This document shows positions 47,271-59,929 of a stretch of DNA of 64,000 nucleotides, piece by piece (position 1 is the first letter of the stretch; every line of letters starts with the position of its first letter). The DNA comes from Lophius americanus (lineage: Eukaryota > Chordata > Actinopteri > Lophiiformes > Lophiidae). The stretch is from assembly GCA_037951165.1 (NCBI GenBank), contig JBBDHG010000109.1, positions 186,001-250,000 of the forward strand, written 5' to 3'. Under the pieces are notes generated by a model. It made no database searches, was not told the origin of the DNA, and saw nothing but the letters and a program-made list of their open reading frames with translations. Both the position numbers and the translations under genes were made by a program.

Positions 47271-48075
47271 GTTGTCCCTGACAGAGAGGGTAAATCCCTG
47301 AAAAGACCCCAAACCTCTGGGTTGTACAGGCAATATCCCCGATTGTGATTGTGAAGTTTTGTCTGCAGTGTTTTTCTTTACAGTCCCAAAGGGGAAATTA
47401 TTTTCCTATATGTCAGATCACACATCCCATTAAATCACAATGACAGAAGAACCAAAAAAAAGAAGATATATATACAAATTTTTGGGGATCAGGCTTTTCC
47501 CGAAGCGAGTCCTTCTGCACTCATCCTCTCTGTGCCGACCAGCACTTGAGGCAAGGCAAGGGATTTGGACTTGACTCTGGTTGCTAACTCAAGAGTTGGT
47601 CCTTTGCATTTCAGCTCTTTCTCAACTGCTCAGCACCAGGTTTCTTTAGGCCGCCCACGCCTTCTTTTCCCCTAAAGGTGTCCAGCAAAAAAGCTTATGG
47701 ATGGTCGCCTGTATGGTCACCAATCCTGACTTGCTCATTAGGTCCTCATTTTAGATGGTGCTTGGTCTATAGAGCTTGAGGATACGCCTCAGGAACTTTG
47801 TCTGGAACCCCTCCAGCACCTCAGCTCACTGTATCGGCGCCTAGAAGAGTTAAGGGAGGGGAGGTGATTGAGTGGGTGGTGTAGTAGGAACTATAAGAGT
47901 AGAATATGATTTATACAAGATGGATCTCCTCGAGTCGATTCACATTCACCAAATTCGTATAAAATTGGACCAACAGCTACTTTTGCTACTGGCCATTCCT
48001 AAAATCAATCCAGTTATTCCTCACATTAAGCCCTATGTGGGTATAAGACATAATTATGTCCAAAACCAGGGATAT
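47270..48075 (+). repeat. Dispersed-repeat copy split by a LINE fragment
   Basis: The left module is at 47280-47400 (GTTGTACAGGCAATATCCCC, GTGAAGTTTTGTCTG) and the core and right modules at 47890-48070 (ATCTCCTCGAGTCGATTCAC, CCAACAGCT, AAAATCAATCCAGTTATTCC). The DNA between contains a LINE end, so the repeat was present before that insertion. Confidence 0.6.
47500..47840 (-). mobile_element. LINE ORF2 C-terminal fragment
   Basis: Minus strand reads VLEGFQTKFLRRILKLYRPS then NEDLMSKSGLVTIQATI, matching the C-terminal LRRILxI...NEDL motif of non-LTR retrotransposon ORF2 proteins, followed by VGRPKKPG. Stops interrupt the frame. It lies within the dispersed-repeat copy described above. Confidence 0.6.
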
Positions 48076-48748
48076 AAGTTCCCCAACTCAGTCCTACTTA
48101 GTTTGGTTCTTACCGTTTGTACAGCGAGGCTATAACTCATCAAATTGCCAACCTCTCGCATCTCAGAATTGGACAAGTTTGAGAGCGCTAAAAATAGAAC
48201 ATTTGAATCGTATAATCCTGCATGCTTCACCAGAAAAAGACAAAAAAAGACTTCAGAGGCGACTGAGTCTGGTCCTTTTGTCTCAGCATTGCATTTGCCG
48301 TCTCAAAATGGATTAAGAAGTCTATTTTCCACCATCCCCTTCTGAGACACTAGCTGAGCAGTGAAGGGCACCGCAACAAGAAATTGAATCAAGTCTACCT
48401 CTAAATCTGATAAGCCCTGAATATAGTACTGAGCTCCAACCACAAGGAAATTAACTCAAACGTCCCTTACCATTTACTTTTAATGAATGAATTACTTAGT
48501 TTTCATTGGCTCCACTACTCAAAATCCAGTGATTATCTTTTGCAATGCAAATAAACCCAGGGGGGGGTGATCGCAGTGTGTTTTCTAACAAATTGGCCTC
48601 AAATGGACCTTGTTAAACTTAAAAGAGGTTATAAGAGAAATAAGGACTTCTGAGTCAAATGTTTGCATTTAGAGGATTTATGTCTTTTGGCACAAGGTGG
48701 GGATATTTGCATTATCCTTTAATGTGATGCGGATATGAAGAAACGCTC

Positions 48749-49573
48749 CATACTGCCCTTAAGAATTACTGGCATCCTAAAAAAAGATGAGTAAAATGAG
48801 ATCGCAAAAAAGTCTTTATTGTCTATACAAATGAAAACTCTAAAACTTGGGTGCCACACTTATTGGCACTCCTAGGAAATCCTAAGATTAAAAGGTAACT
48901 GAAGCATATTTCCAGTCCTATTTTATATTTCTAGCTTCACCTGTTTGAGTGGGAACTCTGGACTTCAAGTTTTACTGGGGTATAAATATGAAGTGACACT
49001 GGTCTTATTCTTTGTGACGTTCATCACGATGAAAAAGTTGTAGAGTCAAATCTGGCAGTGGATACAAGAAAATGCCTCAGCACTTCTAAATTACAGTTTC
49101 AACAGTTACATCTATAATGAAGAGGAGATACTAAAAATCATCAGGGAAGAGGACGTGTCTGCAAACTGATCACATGCTACGATGAGGATGATTCTACTGG
49201 CAAAAGAATCTCCAAGGATTACAGCTAACGAAATGTAAAGTTGAATCTTGGGGTCAGAAAGTCTCCCTAACCACCATCAGATGGCGCCGACACCAACACC
49301 CACTGTTGGGGAGGGTAGCAAGAAAAAAAGCCTCTGCTGTCGTCCACACACAAGCTAAAGCTCCAACAGTTTGACAAACAGCACTGGGACTTTCAATGGT
49401 ACAAGGTCAGAGGTCAGATCAAACCAAAGAAGAGCTTTCGGGCAACGAGATAAAGGTTTGATTTCTGTGAATAATTTGAATTAAATGTCATGGACATAGA
49501 TAATACAGACATTTTATGCATCTTATTTTACTTTTTTTTTTAAAAAGGGTGCCAATAACTGTGAAGGGCTCTG
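48749..49573 (+). mobile_element. Tc1-like transposon remnant, copy D, internally deleted
   Basis: Ends CATACTGCCCTTAAGAATTA and GTGAAGGGCTCTG just before TA; subterminal TCTTTATTGTCTATACA and its inverse. The middle retains part of the N-terminal transposase region (AGTTTCAACAGTTA and onward) and a linker (AGTCTCCCTAACCACCATCA), but the catalytic core and C-terminus are gone. 825 bp in total. Confidence 0.75.
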
Positions 49574-52075
49574 TATTCCTCAGCTGATATATTTAATATA
49601 ATATCACCATTATATCTAACCGATGCAGTCGGATTTCTCCACAAAGCTCAGATCCAGACACGGTGCACTTGAGGTCTTCTCTAATGTGTTCCAAATTTAA
49701 CCGGCATCAAAGCTGACGCAGAACATCAGTGACTCAGCACAAGAACATTCGTCAGATATCCTTAAGCAGAGGCAGACAAAACGTGACAACGGATTTTGAG
49801 TTTTATAAAGACAATCCGTACGCAGAATATGAACTAAAAATTTAAAATATAGGAAAAATGTTGCATAACCGCTACAGAATGGGTTTTTTGGGTCACAGCG
49901 ATTAAAGCAGACCTGTGTGAGGTAAACATCGGCATAAAAAAGGACCGGCCCCTTGATGGCAAGGGGCAGATCTAAAATATATTTTATATTTAAATATAAT
50001 AATTACATTTAAATATAAATGTTTCTGTCCTCCTCTTCCAGCTGTTCTACTGGTTTATCCACCCATTAAAAAAAAGCTCTCATCTCTGGGAGGACTGAGA
50101 AACATATTTATGTTTGCTCCCACTGCCGGACGTCACCTCCATGGAAGGTCATTCTCTGTGTTCAGCTTCTATCTGTCATTGGCTGTGATATGCATTCCAG
50201 ATTTTTATGGGGAGGGGCGGCGGGGACACAGGTGTCCAGCTAACAGCAGATTTACAACTCCCGGCGCCGGCGTTTCAGCCACAGCACCAAGCCTCGCCCT
50301 GTTTCTGCTTAAAAAATGTGCCGACAAATGGGTGAGGCCACGGCTTGCGATCATGAGATTCATCCCCCCTATCCAATAGTTATCATCAAGACTTTACAGA
50401 GTTGCCCATAATACATTTCCACACATGAAAACATGCTTAAAACCACGGCAATACGTCCTCTAACTTATTTCCCCTTCGGGAATTAACAGATGGTCCGTTG
50501 GCGTGTCCGGCAGGAACATTACTCGCCAATGACGCTATTTGTTAAGTAAAGGAAATCGCATCAACGTATGAGGAAATAGGTTTGATAACCTTGGTCATAT
50601 AGAGTTTAGAAAATAATGTATTGCGTTAAAGTAATGATGACGTCAAAATCAAATGCATAAAAATGTCATGTATTTTGAACACTTATTTTAGCACTTATCA
50701 ACGCTAAAAAAATATAACAAAAGCGTGCAGAGATCTATTCAAAGAGGAATTTTGTTTTTGTTTTTATTATTGTGTTGTATATGGTTGAGTACATGTCTGA
50801 CATTTTTCTACACTTGAATGTTTCCAATAAAGTTCTTTAAAAAAAACAACCTGGGTCAAAACAAAACAGCCCAAGTTAAGCCCCTGCTATCGCAAAAACA
50901 GCAGGTGCCCTTTTTGGGAGTTTTTATCATGGCTCTCAAACCTCATTCTGATTTCTGGAGATGGCCGACTGGGACGGCGCCTCAGCTGAGCCGTCCCTGG
51001 GGAATGATCATTAATATGCCTTGTTTGAAGTCATGTCTCCGGCAGGAAAACAACCCTGTCGGCCCATGTGGCTGCACTCGAGCTAATCAACGCTGCGAAT
51101 ATTCATCACATTTAATACGAACACATGGTCCTTTCACGACGGGGTGGAGGGGGTTTATGAATATTTTATCTCCGTCCTTCTTTTTCCTGCACAGATTGCT
51201 CAGAGAGCACCTTGGTGGAGGTGAGAGGACTTCAGAATCTACGCCGGCCGGTGCATTTAAGGTCGGTATTACCTCCCCTCTAGATGATCTTTGGCTCTTT
51301 TGCTGATACATGATTGACTCCTCCACCTTGATTTTATTCCTATCACCCCTCCTCCTCTATGATTTCTGCCAAACAGATCTTTGTAGAAGAGAATCTGGTC
51401 ATCAAAGCCATTACACGCTCTGCCATGAGTCATCTCAAACTTGTATTCCGCACACCTTCAGGCTGCCATCCCTCCCCGCCTCTCCTCCGTTCCGTCTCTT
51501 CCCAAACAGGACACTAAAGCGGTTCCTCATCGCCCCGCCATCCATCATCGACAACACATCAGCTGTGACAAATTGCCGTCCCGCTCTGGCCGACCAATGA
51601 AGTGTCGCTGCCGCTTCCTTTGCCTAAGAGGATGCTAATAACATCATTTACTAGCTGTCAGTCATGCGTTCACCAACCACTCAAGCCAGGGCGCCGGAAT
51701 CTGGTTATTGTCCTAGAAAAGGCGCTTTGGTTCAAACATAATAAGGCGGTAATCACAGAATAATAACTTTGCTGATACTCCCTGAAAGCAATCAAAAAGT
51801 CAATCTCACTGGGTAATAATGGGCCGGTGCCGGTCCTGGTGAAGTAGGACCCTGCATTTAAAACCCAGGCGTAGACAACATGCATGCAGGCACACACATA
51901 ATAGGACACACAAACATAACTGTGCACCAATGTACACATGCTCCCTTCTTTCAGAGGGCGTGTTATACAAGCTGCTGAATGAGCTCATGATTGAAATAAT
52001 AATTAAGTATTTGTCTACATTTCCCACGTCCTAATGGTGATTATCACCTTCAACGTTGAACACGATGTCATTCAT
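49574..52075. other. elmo1 intron, mostly unique DNA
   Basis: About 2.5 kb without recognised repeats. It contains a nested palindrome at 50971-50997 and several clusters of TAAT and ATTA words near 50990-51130. The 162-codon plus frame at 50818-51306 has no recognised domain and I do not call it a gene. Confidence 0.4.
50971..50997. repeat. Nested palindrome
   Basis: GGGACGGC at 50971-50978 pairs with GCCGTCCC at 50990-50997, and the central CTCAGCTGAG at 50981-50990 is itself a perfect palindrome containing the E-box CAGCTG. Confidence 0.7.
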
Positions 52076-52079
52076 GACT

Positions 52080-52450
52080 AGGCCTAGGCTGTCGTCCCCT
52101 GACAGCATAGGGTTGTCTCTGAAAAGCCCCTAATCTCCTGCGTTGTGCAACTAATCCGCCTGATTAAACTCCTCAAATTGAATGTGAAGTTTTGTCCGAA
52201 AAATATTATTTTTAATGTTATTTTATAAAAGAAAAGCTCTACCTAATGAGTAAAATATCAAATATGATATTATAAGCTGATATATACAAGATAGATCTCA
52301 TCAAGTCCATTGGTATACACCAAATTTGGACTAAATTGAACCCACCGGCTGAGAAATTGGGGCCCGGAAACTGATTTTGGAGATGAAGCTCCCCTACTGC
52401 CAGAAATGTGGAACTTACCTTTACCAAACACAATCCAGTTTTTCCTCACT
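52080..52450 (+). repeat. Near full-length copy of the unnamed dispersed repeat
   Basis: In order: CTCCTGCGTTGTGCAACTAA, ACTCCTCAAATTGAATGTGA, TTTTGTCCGAAAAATATT, CTAATGAGTAAAATATC, GATATATACAAGATAGATCT, AAATTTGGACTAAATTGAAC, GAGAAATTGGGGCCCGGAAA, and a CACAATCCAGTTTTTCCTCA end. The last module is lost. Confidence 0.7.
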
Positions 52451-53026
52451 CCTTCCTTTCAGGGATATTGTTACTGAAAATGTTGATGTTGGATGTGATG
52501 GAAAAGTATCAGAACACAGGGCAGCATAGAGGCACACTGGCTGGCATAGCCTCACAGAAAGAAGGTTTGGGGTTCAACTACCCACTTTTCTCTGTGGAGT
52601 TTACACCCTATATTAAGTCCATCACCTCGGTTCTGGGAGAATGTACTTGGGAGTTTTCTTTAGTTTTAAGACAAATTGATTAGTTGCTATAATTCAAAAT
52701 CCTTGCACTGAATGCGGTGCCACATTTAATTTCCAGTTTCTTACGCTCAACTCTACTTGTCAGACTCAGATAACAACCCTGTCACTGTTCAATGTGGGGC
52801 GAGATTAACTAAGTAGAAGGGTGTTACATGTAGTAATTAAAATTTCAATTATCTATCTTTGCCCCACAGCTCGAATGTAAGAGGCCGTCGTACTAGTATC
52901 TTAATAAAATATAGAGCTAAGGGGGTAAATGTAACATTAAAGCATTTCGGGAGCACTTTATTGTCTTTTCTGTGAATGCCTTCAAGACTTGCTTTATTGC
53001 AACACAGTGAAAAGAAGATTGTGCAA

Positions 53027-53029
<3 letters not shown>

Positions 53030-53114
<85 letters not shown>
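53030..53114. repeat. (TA)n microsatellite, about 42 copies
   Basis: Uninterrupted TA run in the elmo1 intron. The Tyr-Ile frames across it are artefacts. Such a run is self-complementary and prone to length change and cruciform extrusion. Confidence 0.98.
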
Positions 53115-53118
<4 letters not shown>

Positions 53119-53119
53119 A

Positions 53120-56090
53120 ACTGTATGAAGAAGCGATGACACAGACAAAAACAACTAGAATTTACCCGCAAATAAGGCACATCTGCTGACCTCCCTTCAT
53201 CAGTCCTGCCCTTCCCTCTGACCAGATGCTGCAGGGTCAATATTAGCTGCTGCGGCTAGTTGCCGTATTTAGAGAGACTGCAGTGAACGGCCGAACTCTC
53301 AGTAAAGCTCGTCTTTCGACAGCAAGGCTGGCTGAGTGCAACGACAACGGGAAAAATCCCTATGTACTGTGAGTCTAGAAATGCTGATGAAGGCCAAGTG
53401 CTGACATTGGATTGTGCGCAACATTACATTAATGAGTGTTTTATTATGACATGGCAGTTGCAGGAAATAATAACATCTTGCATTAATTGTCCCAGAGGGA
53501 AGGGCAATTTGGTTGTGATTAAACAGTGAAGCACACATCAGGACAGAGCGTATTTCATTACATAAACTAACCGCTCAGCGAGTACGAAGCTAATATTCTT
53601 AATTGTTGTCCTACTTTCTGCCTCTTGCACATTGGTCTGACACCGTATCGTAAAAGGTTTGAAATTGTACCGTCCAAGGTTTGTCTTAAACGACTACGTC
53701 ATTGAATTATATTTAAAGAAAGAGAGGAGGTTGGACTCTGTCTTCAGATGATGAACAGCCTTGGTGTGTCTAATGGATTCAGTAATTTACATCTGCTGAT
53801 CTGGTATCAGATGGTTCCTGCTGTTGCGGTGTGAATGAGGTCCATATTCGGTGATCTGTTGCTGCCAGTGTGCCTTTGGGCAGGTATGTTTATGTCCAGC
53901 AGCTTGGTTGGAGTCTGGGAGGAAACCCTGTTGAATCCTGATTGTGCTGCATACATTTGAAGGCATTGTTGCTTTCTTGGTGGGGGTCTGAGTTAATCTG
54001 ACTGGTTGTTTTAGAGTCTCCCCTGAATCCATGCTCCGCTACTGCATTTGGTGCACAGTACATACAACAGTATTGTCAAGGAGAATTGATAAATGTACAA
54101 ACAGCGTCTCATACAGAAATCACATATCTCACACTCTCACACTGACAGGAACTGAGATGAACTGCTTCAACTCAAACTCAGATTCATGCAATGATACATG
54201 AAAGCTGGTTTATTGTGTGCTACTGATGATAAAACCTTCAGCAGCCATATCACAGTGTGCGTTCACAATGCGACACACCCACACACCAGAGTCTATGCAG
54301 GAACGTTTCATTATCTTCAAGGAATCTTAAGTGCATTCTGGGCGAACGCCCGAGCACAAAATGTTCCACGTACATAAGTGTATGACAGAAACTAGGCAAA
54401 TATTGTCATCCAAAATAGCAAGGGTATATTACCAAAAAGTCCCCATATCCCCTGCGTTGTACAACAATCCCCTGATTGAACCTCTAAAATTAAATGTGAA
54501 GTCAATAGTATTTTTGGTTAAAAGAAAAAAGTCCCCATAATAGGGAAATTTAAATATTCCAACCATGTATATAATATAAGGATATTTCTAAAAGGACGCA
54601 AGAGAGCCTGGCCTGGTAGATTGGCCCTGATGTTGTACACATATAAGGGTCCTGCTTGACCTGAGGGCAAGACTCTGGGATTCCATAATGCTCCATTCTC
54701 TTCGGGGATATAATATGCAAAAATAAGATAAAAAAAACTAGAGCTGGGTTATTTTTTAAAGATGAGAGAACTAAAATATCATTTTAGATGGATGACGAAA
54801 TAAAATATTAGCTTTATATTACATCTTCGCCCATGCAGCTCTGATGGTAAGACAATCATAAGTGATGATCTCCCCCGTCTTATCTTTGGTAGTTTTGGTA
54901 AGCTGGCTGCCCATGGCCACCCACTCTCATGAAATACTCATGCAGAAAAAAGGAACCATGCCCCTGCAAAGGCGTCAAGCTTAGCATCCATATGTTCTTG
55001 CTAACCACAAGCCTAAGGGTAAAAATAAACACACTCAACCTGAAAGAGCCCTACATACCAAATCGCCACTCAAACAACAATGGCTTGCGATGCACCAACA
55101 AACACATGTTGAGGCATTGTCCGAATATGTGCACACATGTGCAAAAACAATACAGCAAATCTTGTTAAAGGAGTGGGAGGTGAGGCAGCCAGGCAGAAAG
55201 ATATAAATAGCCTGTCTGAATTCAACAATAGAGGCGGGGGGAGGGAGGGAGGAAAAGAGAGAACACAGGAGGTAGAGAAAGGCAAAAAGAAAGAATTTTG
55301 AGGGATTCAGGGAAAGAGGTATTAGCATTAAAAGAGGTTACCAAAACCAGTATGGAATAAGAAAATAGCAGGACTCGATACAGGAGAGGAGAGGAGTGGG
55401 GGGAGGGCCGATTGGCTGTGTCTTGATCCGAGTCATAGATGCAGCCTTTCATGCAAAGCACGACAGCAGCAGTCACAGTTATCGGCATATGGCAGCCGGA
55501 GCGGCTCTTTCACCAACTGTCCCAGGCTTCTTCCTGGAATCCAAACATGGCATCCTTCCAAAACCTTTGCTACCTGCACTTACATAATCACTTTCAATTC
55601 ACTTGACTCGTCACTGACCGAGCATGTTATGACTGTCTGGAGGAGAAGCGGAGATGCTGTCCCGCTGCTAAAGAGCAGGGTCACAAACCGTTTGCATGGA
55701 TTTGCATTAAGTGTCCCTAACTGGTTTGCGGTGAGCCACCTCAGATGCACAGTGGGTGGCAGCTGGTCAGCCAGTCGAAAATATTTTGTCAGTCACATAA
55801 AAGGGAATATGCGACGGTCGAGAGAGTCGGCGTGCTTTTTCCAGGGCTTTGGAGGACTGTCATGTGAATAACCCACCATTGCACGGGGTCGCTGTTCAAC
55901 ACAGATGAGTAAGAGAAGATTATCTACTCTCTGCTGTGCCACCCACGGTTGGAAGACAAATGGCACGGCACTAACAAAAAATTAAAAAGTTTTTATATCC
56001 AGATCCATACTGGCCTGCTGTAAACTGTGTGGTGACCTGAGTTAAAGTCTCTTGTTTAAGGGCAATTAGATAGACACACACGCCATTGGT
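53120..56090. other. elmo1 intron, one repeat copy, otherwise nothing recognised
   Basis: A partial copy of the unnamed dispersed repeat lies at about 54420-54560 (CCCCTGCGTTGTACAACAAT, CCCCTGATTGAACCTC, then AAAAGTCCCCATAATAGGGA). Elsewhere there is a purine-rich stretch near 55220-55330 and no coding potential. Confidence 0.5.
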
Positions 56091-56099
56091 TCTCTGCGG

Positions 56100-56730
56100 A
56101 TTTAAATTAAGGGATCAATTCAACAAACAGGGTGGGAACTAACCTCCACCACTCGAGTGATGGGAAAATGGACCAGGAGATGGACAGGCGGTTCCGGGGG
56201 GTGTTGTATCGGTCTGTTGTGGTGAAGAAAGAGCTGAGTTGTAAGGCAGAACTCGCTATTTAGCAGTCCATCTACGTTCCAACCCTGACCTGTGGTCATG
56301 AGCCTAGTAGAGACAGTAAGTATGAGGTCAGGGATACAAGTGGCTGAGATGAGCTTCCTTCATAGGGTGGCTAGACTCCGCCTCAGAGATAACGCATGGA
56401 GCTTAGAGATCTGGAGGGAACTCAGAGTAGAGTCACTGCTCCTTTGTGTCTAAAGGAGCCATGGGAGGTGGTTCGGGCATCTGATCAGGATGCCTCCAGG
56501 ACGCCTCCCTCTGGAGAGATATTTCAGGCACGTCCAACTGTGAGGAGACCCTGGGGCAGACCCAGTACCCGCTAATGCGACTTTATATCTCTTCTGGCCT
56601 GGGAACGCCTCAGGATCCCCCCCAGATGAGCTGGAGAGTGATGCTTGGGAAAGGGATGTTTGGAAATTCCCTTCTTAGCCTGCCGCCATCGGGACCCGAC
56701 CCCGGTTAAACGGAAGAAAATGGATGGCAG
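56100..56730 (+). mobile_element. LINE ORF2 C-terminal region, decayed
   Basis: The plus strand reads, across stops and frameshifts, WDQEMDRRFRGVLYRSVVVK, a QSIYVPTLTCGHE block, PWEVVRASDQD, a RPWGRPSTR basic block and LAWERLRIPP. These are the familiar C-terminal motifs (IYxxxVVxTLTYG, GRPRxRW) of fish non-LTR elements. Dead and 5'-truncated. Confidence 0.7.
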
Positions 56731-56782
56731 GAGGGTGGTAATTAAGAATGAACAAAATTGTCTGATATCTTGGGAAATATGT

Positions 56783-56850
56783 AGATCAGCCATAACATTA
56801 AAACCCCCTGCTTAAAATCATGTGTGCTACAGTTTTATCCAGTTGATAAC
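56783..56850 (+). mobile_element. Left end of a Tc1/mariner-type fish element
   Basis: GATCAGCCATAACATTAAAA then CCCCCTGCTTAAAATCATGT matches the end of the element seen more fully at 63637. Only the end is present. Confidence 0.5.
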
Positions 56851-56959
56851 AACATGCTCTGACCGAGACACAACTGGATTCTTTTCACACTCGGAAAAGT
56901 TTTCAGTGGCATGTTTTAATGCTACGCTAAGCTAATTCATGTGTTGTCCGAATGGCGCA

Positions 56960-58175
56960 AACATGCTGCCACTTAAAATAAAACACATTCATAAATACAA
57001 AACACAATCAAGTTAAGAAAACATCTTAACTTGAAAAAGTATACACACAGTTTTGTAAATGTGCTGCAAATGCCAGAGCACAATACACATAAAAAAAATA
57101 ATACGCAACAACACAAACAAAACAGCAGTGTTTAAAAAGGACGTCCTTTGTTAGCGCTTCTTTTGAAGAATAGAACAGACAATTTATACAAAGTTTTCAT
57201 ATGTGGTTTTCATCCACCCTGTCTCTCATATTTTTGACACTTCACTTAACTTCCGGGTCGTGTGGTCATGTGACTTAGAATAACACCTTAATCAACTTTG
57301 TGAAAAACACAAATAGACTTAAAACGTTACTAACACACACCCTAACCAAAGCTACAGCAAGCAACGGTGTTCTAGAGAGAATAAGGAAACCAAAGCTGGA
57401 GTCTCACAGCTAAAGAAACTGATTTAAGAACAACGTGTCAGATCAAGGAGTTTCCACGATCTTGAGCATCTAGAGGACCTGGAAGCTTTCATCGACCACC
57501 ACTAAGTCCTGCAAAACGACATGGATGCAAGCAACAGCTCCAACGCCAAGTCAGCCACACGTAAAATACAAGATTCAGCCACGGATGACCTACAAACCAC
57601 GGAATGATGATGATGATGCTCTCCATCATCAGCCCGAAACTCGACATCCTCCTCTCTTCACGCAGCGAAATTAAAGAGCTGAGGGAAAGCCTGGAATTGT
57701 TCACATCCACATCCAAACCAAAGAGAAAGTCAACAACTCATTCTGGTCGTCCAACAAAACAGCACAAGATTAAATGATGAAAGAGTTGTTTGTGTTTGTT
57801 GTATTGTTGTATTTCAAAGTATTAAAAGAAGCCAGTTAGGGCTGCATCACTTTTGAGTTACCTCTGGAACTACTTCATATATGCAGCATTTCCAAATGTT
57901 GTCAAATTAATGAAGATATTTTTTTAAAATTTGCAGGTGTTTTGTCTATTTGCATGTGATTTCCAATTTCTTAGGGGTTTCTCCATTTACAGGTGTTTTC
58001 TTGATTGGCTTGTGTTTGTCTATTTGCAGGTGTTTTCTTGATTTGCTTGTGTTTTGTCTATTTTCAAGTGTTTTCTTAAGGTGCAGCGCGTTTGCCTCTG
58101 TTGGCCGTTGTAAATTCACCTATGACGTTATTGAAGAGGCAGATCGTAGGAAGCGGAATAAACTTTCGCACCAAA
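56960..58175. mobile_element. Decayed repeat with short tandem tails and possible LINE ORF1 remnant
   Basis: Starts with AATACAAAACACAATCAAGT-type words and ends (57938-58080) with about four imperfect tandem copies of a TTTGTCTATTTGCAGGTGTT-like unit in the opposite sense. Between them, near 57640-57770, the plus strand reads SRSEIKELRESLELFTSTSK, resembling the coiled-coil part of an L1-type ORF1 protein. The assignment is tentative. Confidence 0.35.
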
Positions 58176-58179
58176 ATCT

Positions 58180-59140
58180 TTCAATAAGCACATTCTCCCT
58201 AATGTAAAATATTGAAATAACTGACAATTCAGACATTTAATCAAGCCTCTCAATTTAAAAAGATCCACTTATGATTTTAGTGCATTTAGTGTACTATAAC
58301 AAAAAGCAAATCTATATTTTGCTTTTTGCACAAATTTTAAGTCACTGCGTTACCCCTCGGTAAAGATTTGCTTCCTTGATTGTTTAAAACAATAATGCAA
58401 GCCAATACAATTGTGCAGTGTAGAGTCATGAAGTAATGAAATGAGGTTGTGGTAGTATCTGACAGCCTCCTGCTCTGCAGCCCGGGGCTGATCTCCCTCT
58501 AATCCTGTGTCAAACCCCGCTGGCTAAAACACTGGTTAAGCTCATCCAAGGCTGAGCGCGGCGGCGTGGAGGGAAGGATATCAGTAGTAGGGGCATTCAA
58601 TTCCTCTAGTGACAAATGGTGGGTGGTGGTGATGTGGAGTAATCCCATTCACAACGACAAAGCCCAACCCCCAACTACACACACACAAACAATCACACAC
58701 ACATACACAGAGTCACACACACACAGTACACTGGAATACAGATGATGTCTGGGGTATGGGGGTGGGTGGGGGGTTAGGTAAACAGCAGATGTGAGCCCAC
58801 ATACGTGTAGATATCGGTGTGCAGTTGTAATCTAGCAGATAAAATTTACGTTGCAGAGTGTTGATGATGATCTGGGTCCTCGTCTAACCTGCGTACGCCT
58901 CGCCGAATCCACACCGCCCCATCTCTCCCTCCTCTTCACTCTTGCCCCTGTCCCATCTTCTCCATCTCTCCTCGCCCTTTCTTCTCCATCCTCCGCCCTC
59001 CTCCCCATCTCTGCCGCCAGGCAACAACCCAAATAATTCCCCCTAACTCCTATGCTGCTAACACCTTCCTCCGATCCATTCATCCATGCTCATTAAGAAC
59101 CGCTCTCTCCTGCTCCTCCTGATTTGTACTCCTGGTACTT
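58180..59140. other. elmo1 intron, simple sequence and CT-rich DNA
   Basis: Contains short CA runs near 58677-58725, G-rich sequence near 58755-58780 and a CT-rich tract at 58915-59010. The overlapping 83- and 61-codon frames there are low complexity. No gene recognised. Confidence 0.5.
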
Positions 59141-59142
59141 AC

Positions 59143-59232
59143 ATGTCACCTCCATCTTTCCAAGTGTGGTGTGATACTCTCCACAGTGACTGCTGAATCC
59201 TCCTGCTTTGCCAGTGAATGAGTTTTCAGCAC
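59143..59232 (-). other. Candidate non-coding 5' exon of an elmo1 short transcript
   Basis: On the minus strand a strong pyrimidine tract ending CTATCTCTCGCCAG precedes 59232, and the donor GTAAGTAC follows 59143, bounding 90 bp. It does not encode any part of Elmo1 and has no frame that joins usefully to the exon at 45884, so it would be untranslated. A short human ELMO1 transcript with its own 5' exons is known; this is a possible counterpart. Splice-site quality is the only direct evidence. Confidence 0.3.
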
Positions 59233-59671
59233 CTGGCGAGAGATAGGGATGGATGGAAGGATGGAGGAAGGAAACAGATGACTCCTCGGAAGAGAGCTCT
59301 GGTGGACTGTGGACGATTTGCGATAGCCACAATAAGAGAAGACTTGCCTAACAAACTCAGCTCCTCCTTTTCCCTTTTCCCTTGTCTAGTCTGCTCGTTC
59401 CTTCAGTTTCTCTGCTTCATCCTCTCCCTAAGCGTATTCCTCATATATAAAGCAGCAACAACAACAAACTCTCCCCCTTCCTTCTTTAACTCTGTCCTTC
59501 TACTATGATGTTTCTCTACGCCTCAGCCTTCCTCCCTCCCTCCGTGACTCTAAGAGCATCAGCCGGGCTGCACTGCTTCGCTTATGTTGATCTCTGGGCT
59601 TAAGCCCTGATTGGACACACGCCACTATCAGAGACGCCAATGGTGGTGCTGAAAGTGAATCACATGATAGA

Positions 59672-59710
59672 TGTGTGTGTGTGTGTGTGTGTGTGTGTGA
59701 GTGTGTGTGC
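59672..59710. repeat. (GT)n microsatellite
   Basis: About 14 GT copies and a short interrupted extension, followed by a G/A-rich tract to 59770. Confidence 0.95.
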
Positions 59711-59929
59711 TGGGAGAGGGAGGTTTAGGAGGGGGAGGGAGGGATGAGAGAGGAGAAGAGGGAGGAGGGGTTGCGTGAGTGGCTACAAGCTGCTACACCA
59801 GTGAGATTTTGTTTTTTTGTTTTTTTTCCAGGCATCTGAGCAGAGATGGAGAGGGTTTTCTTCTCCGCTGGCGTGGGTGGAGGAGAAGCAGCTCTCAGCA
59901 CACATGTTTGGATGAAGAGACGACAGAGC

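Noticed and set aside
50818..51306. 162-codon plus frame in the elmo1 intron
   Set aside because: No recognised domain, no splice pattern or family resemblance, and it begins in an A-rich stretch. Not enough to call a gene.
52849..53240. Tyr-Ile repeat frames
   Set aside because: Translations of the TA microsatellite at 53030-53114.
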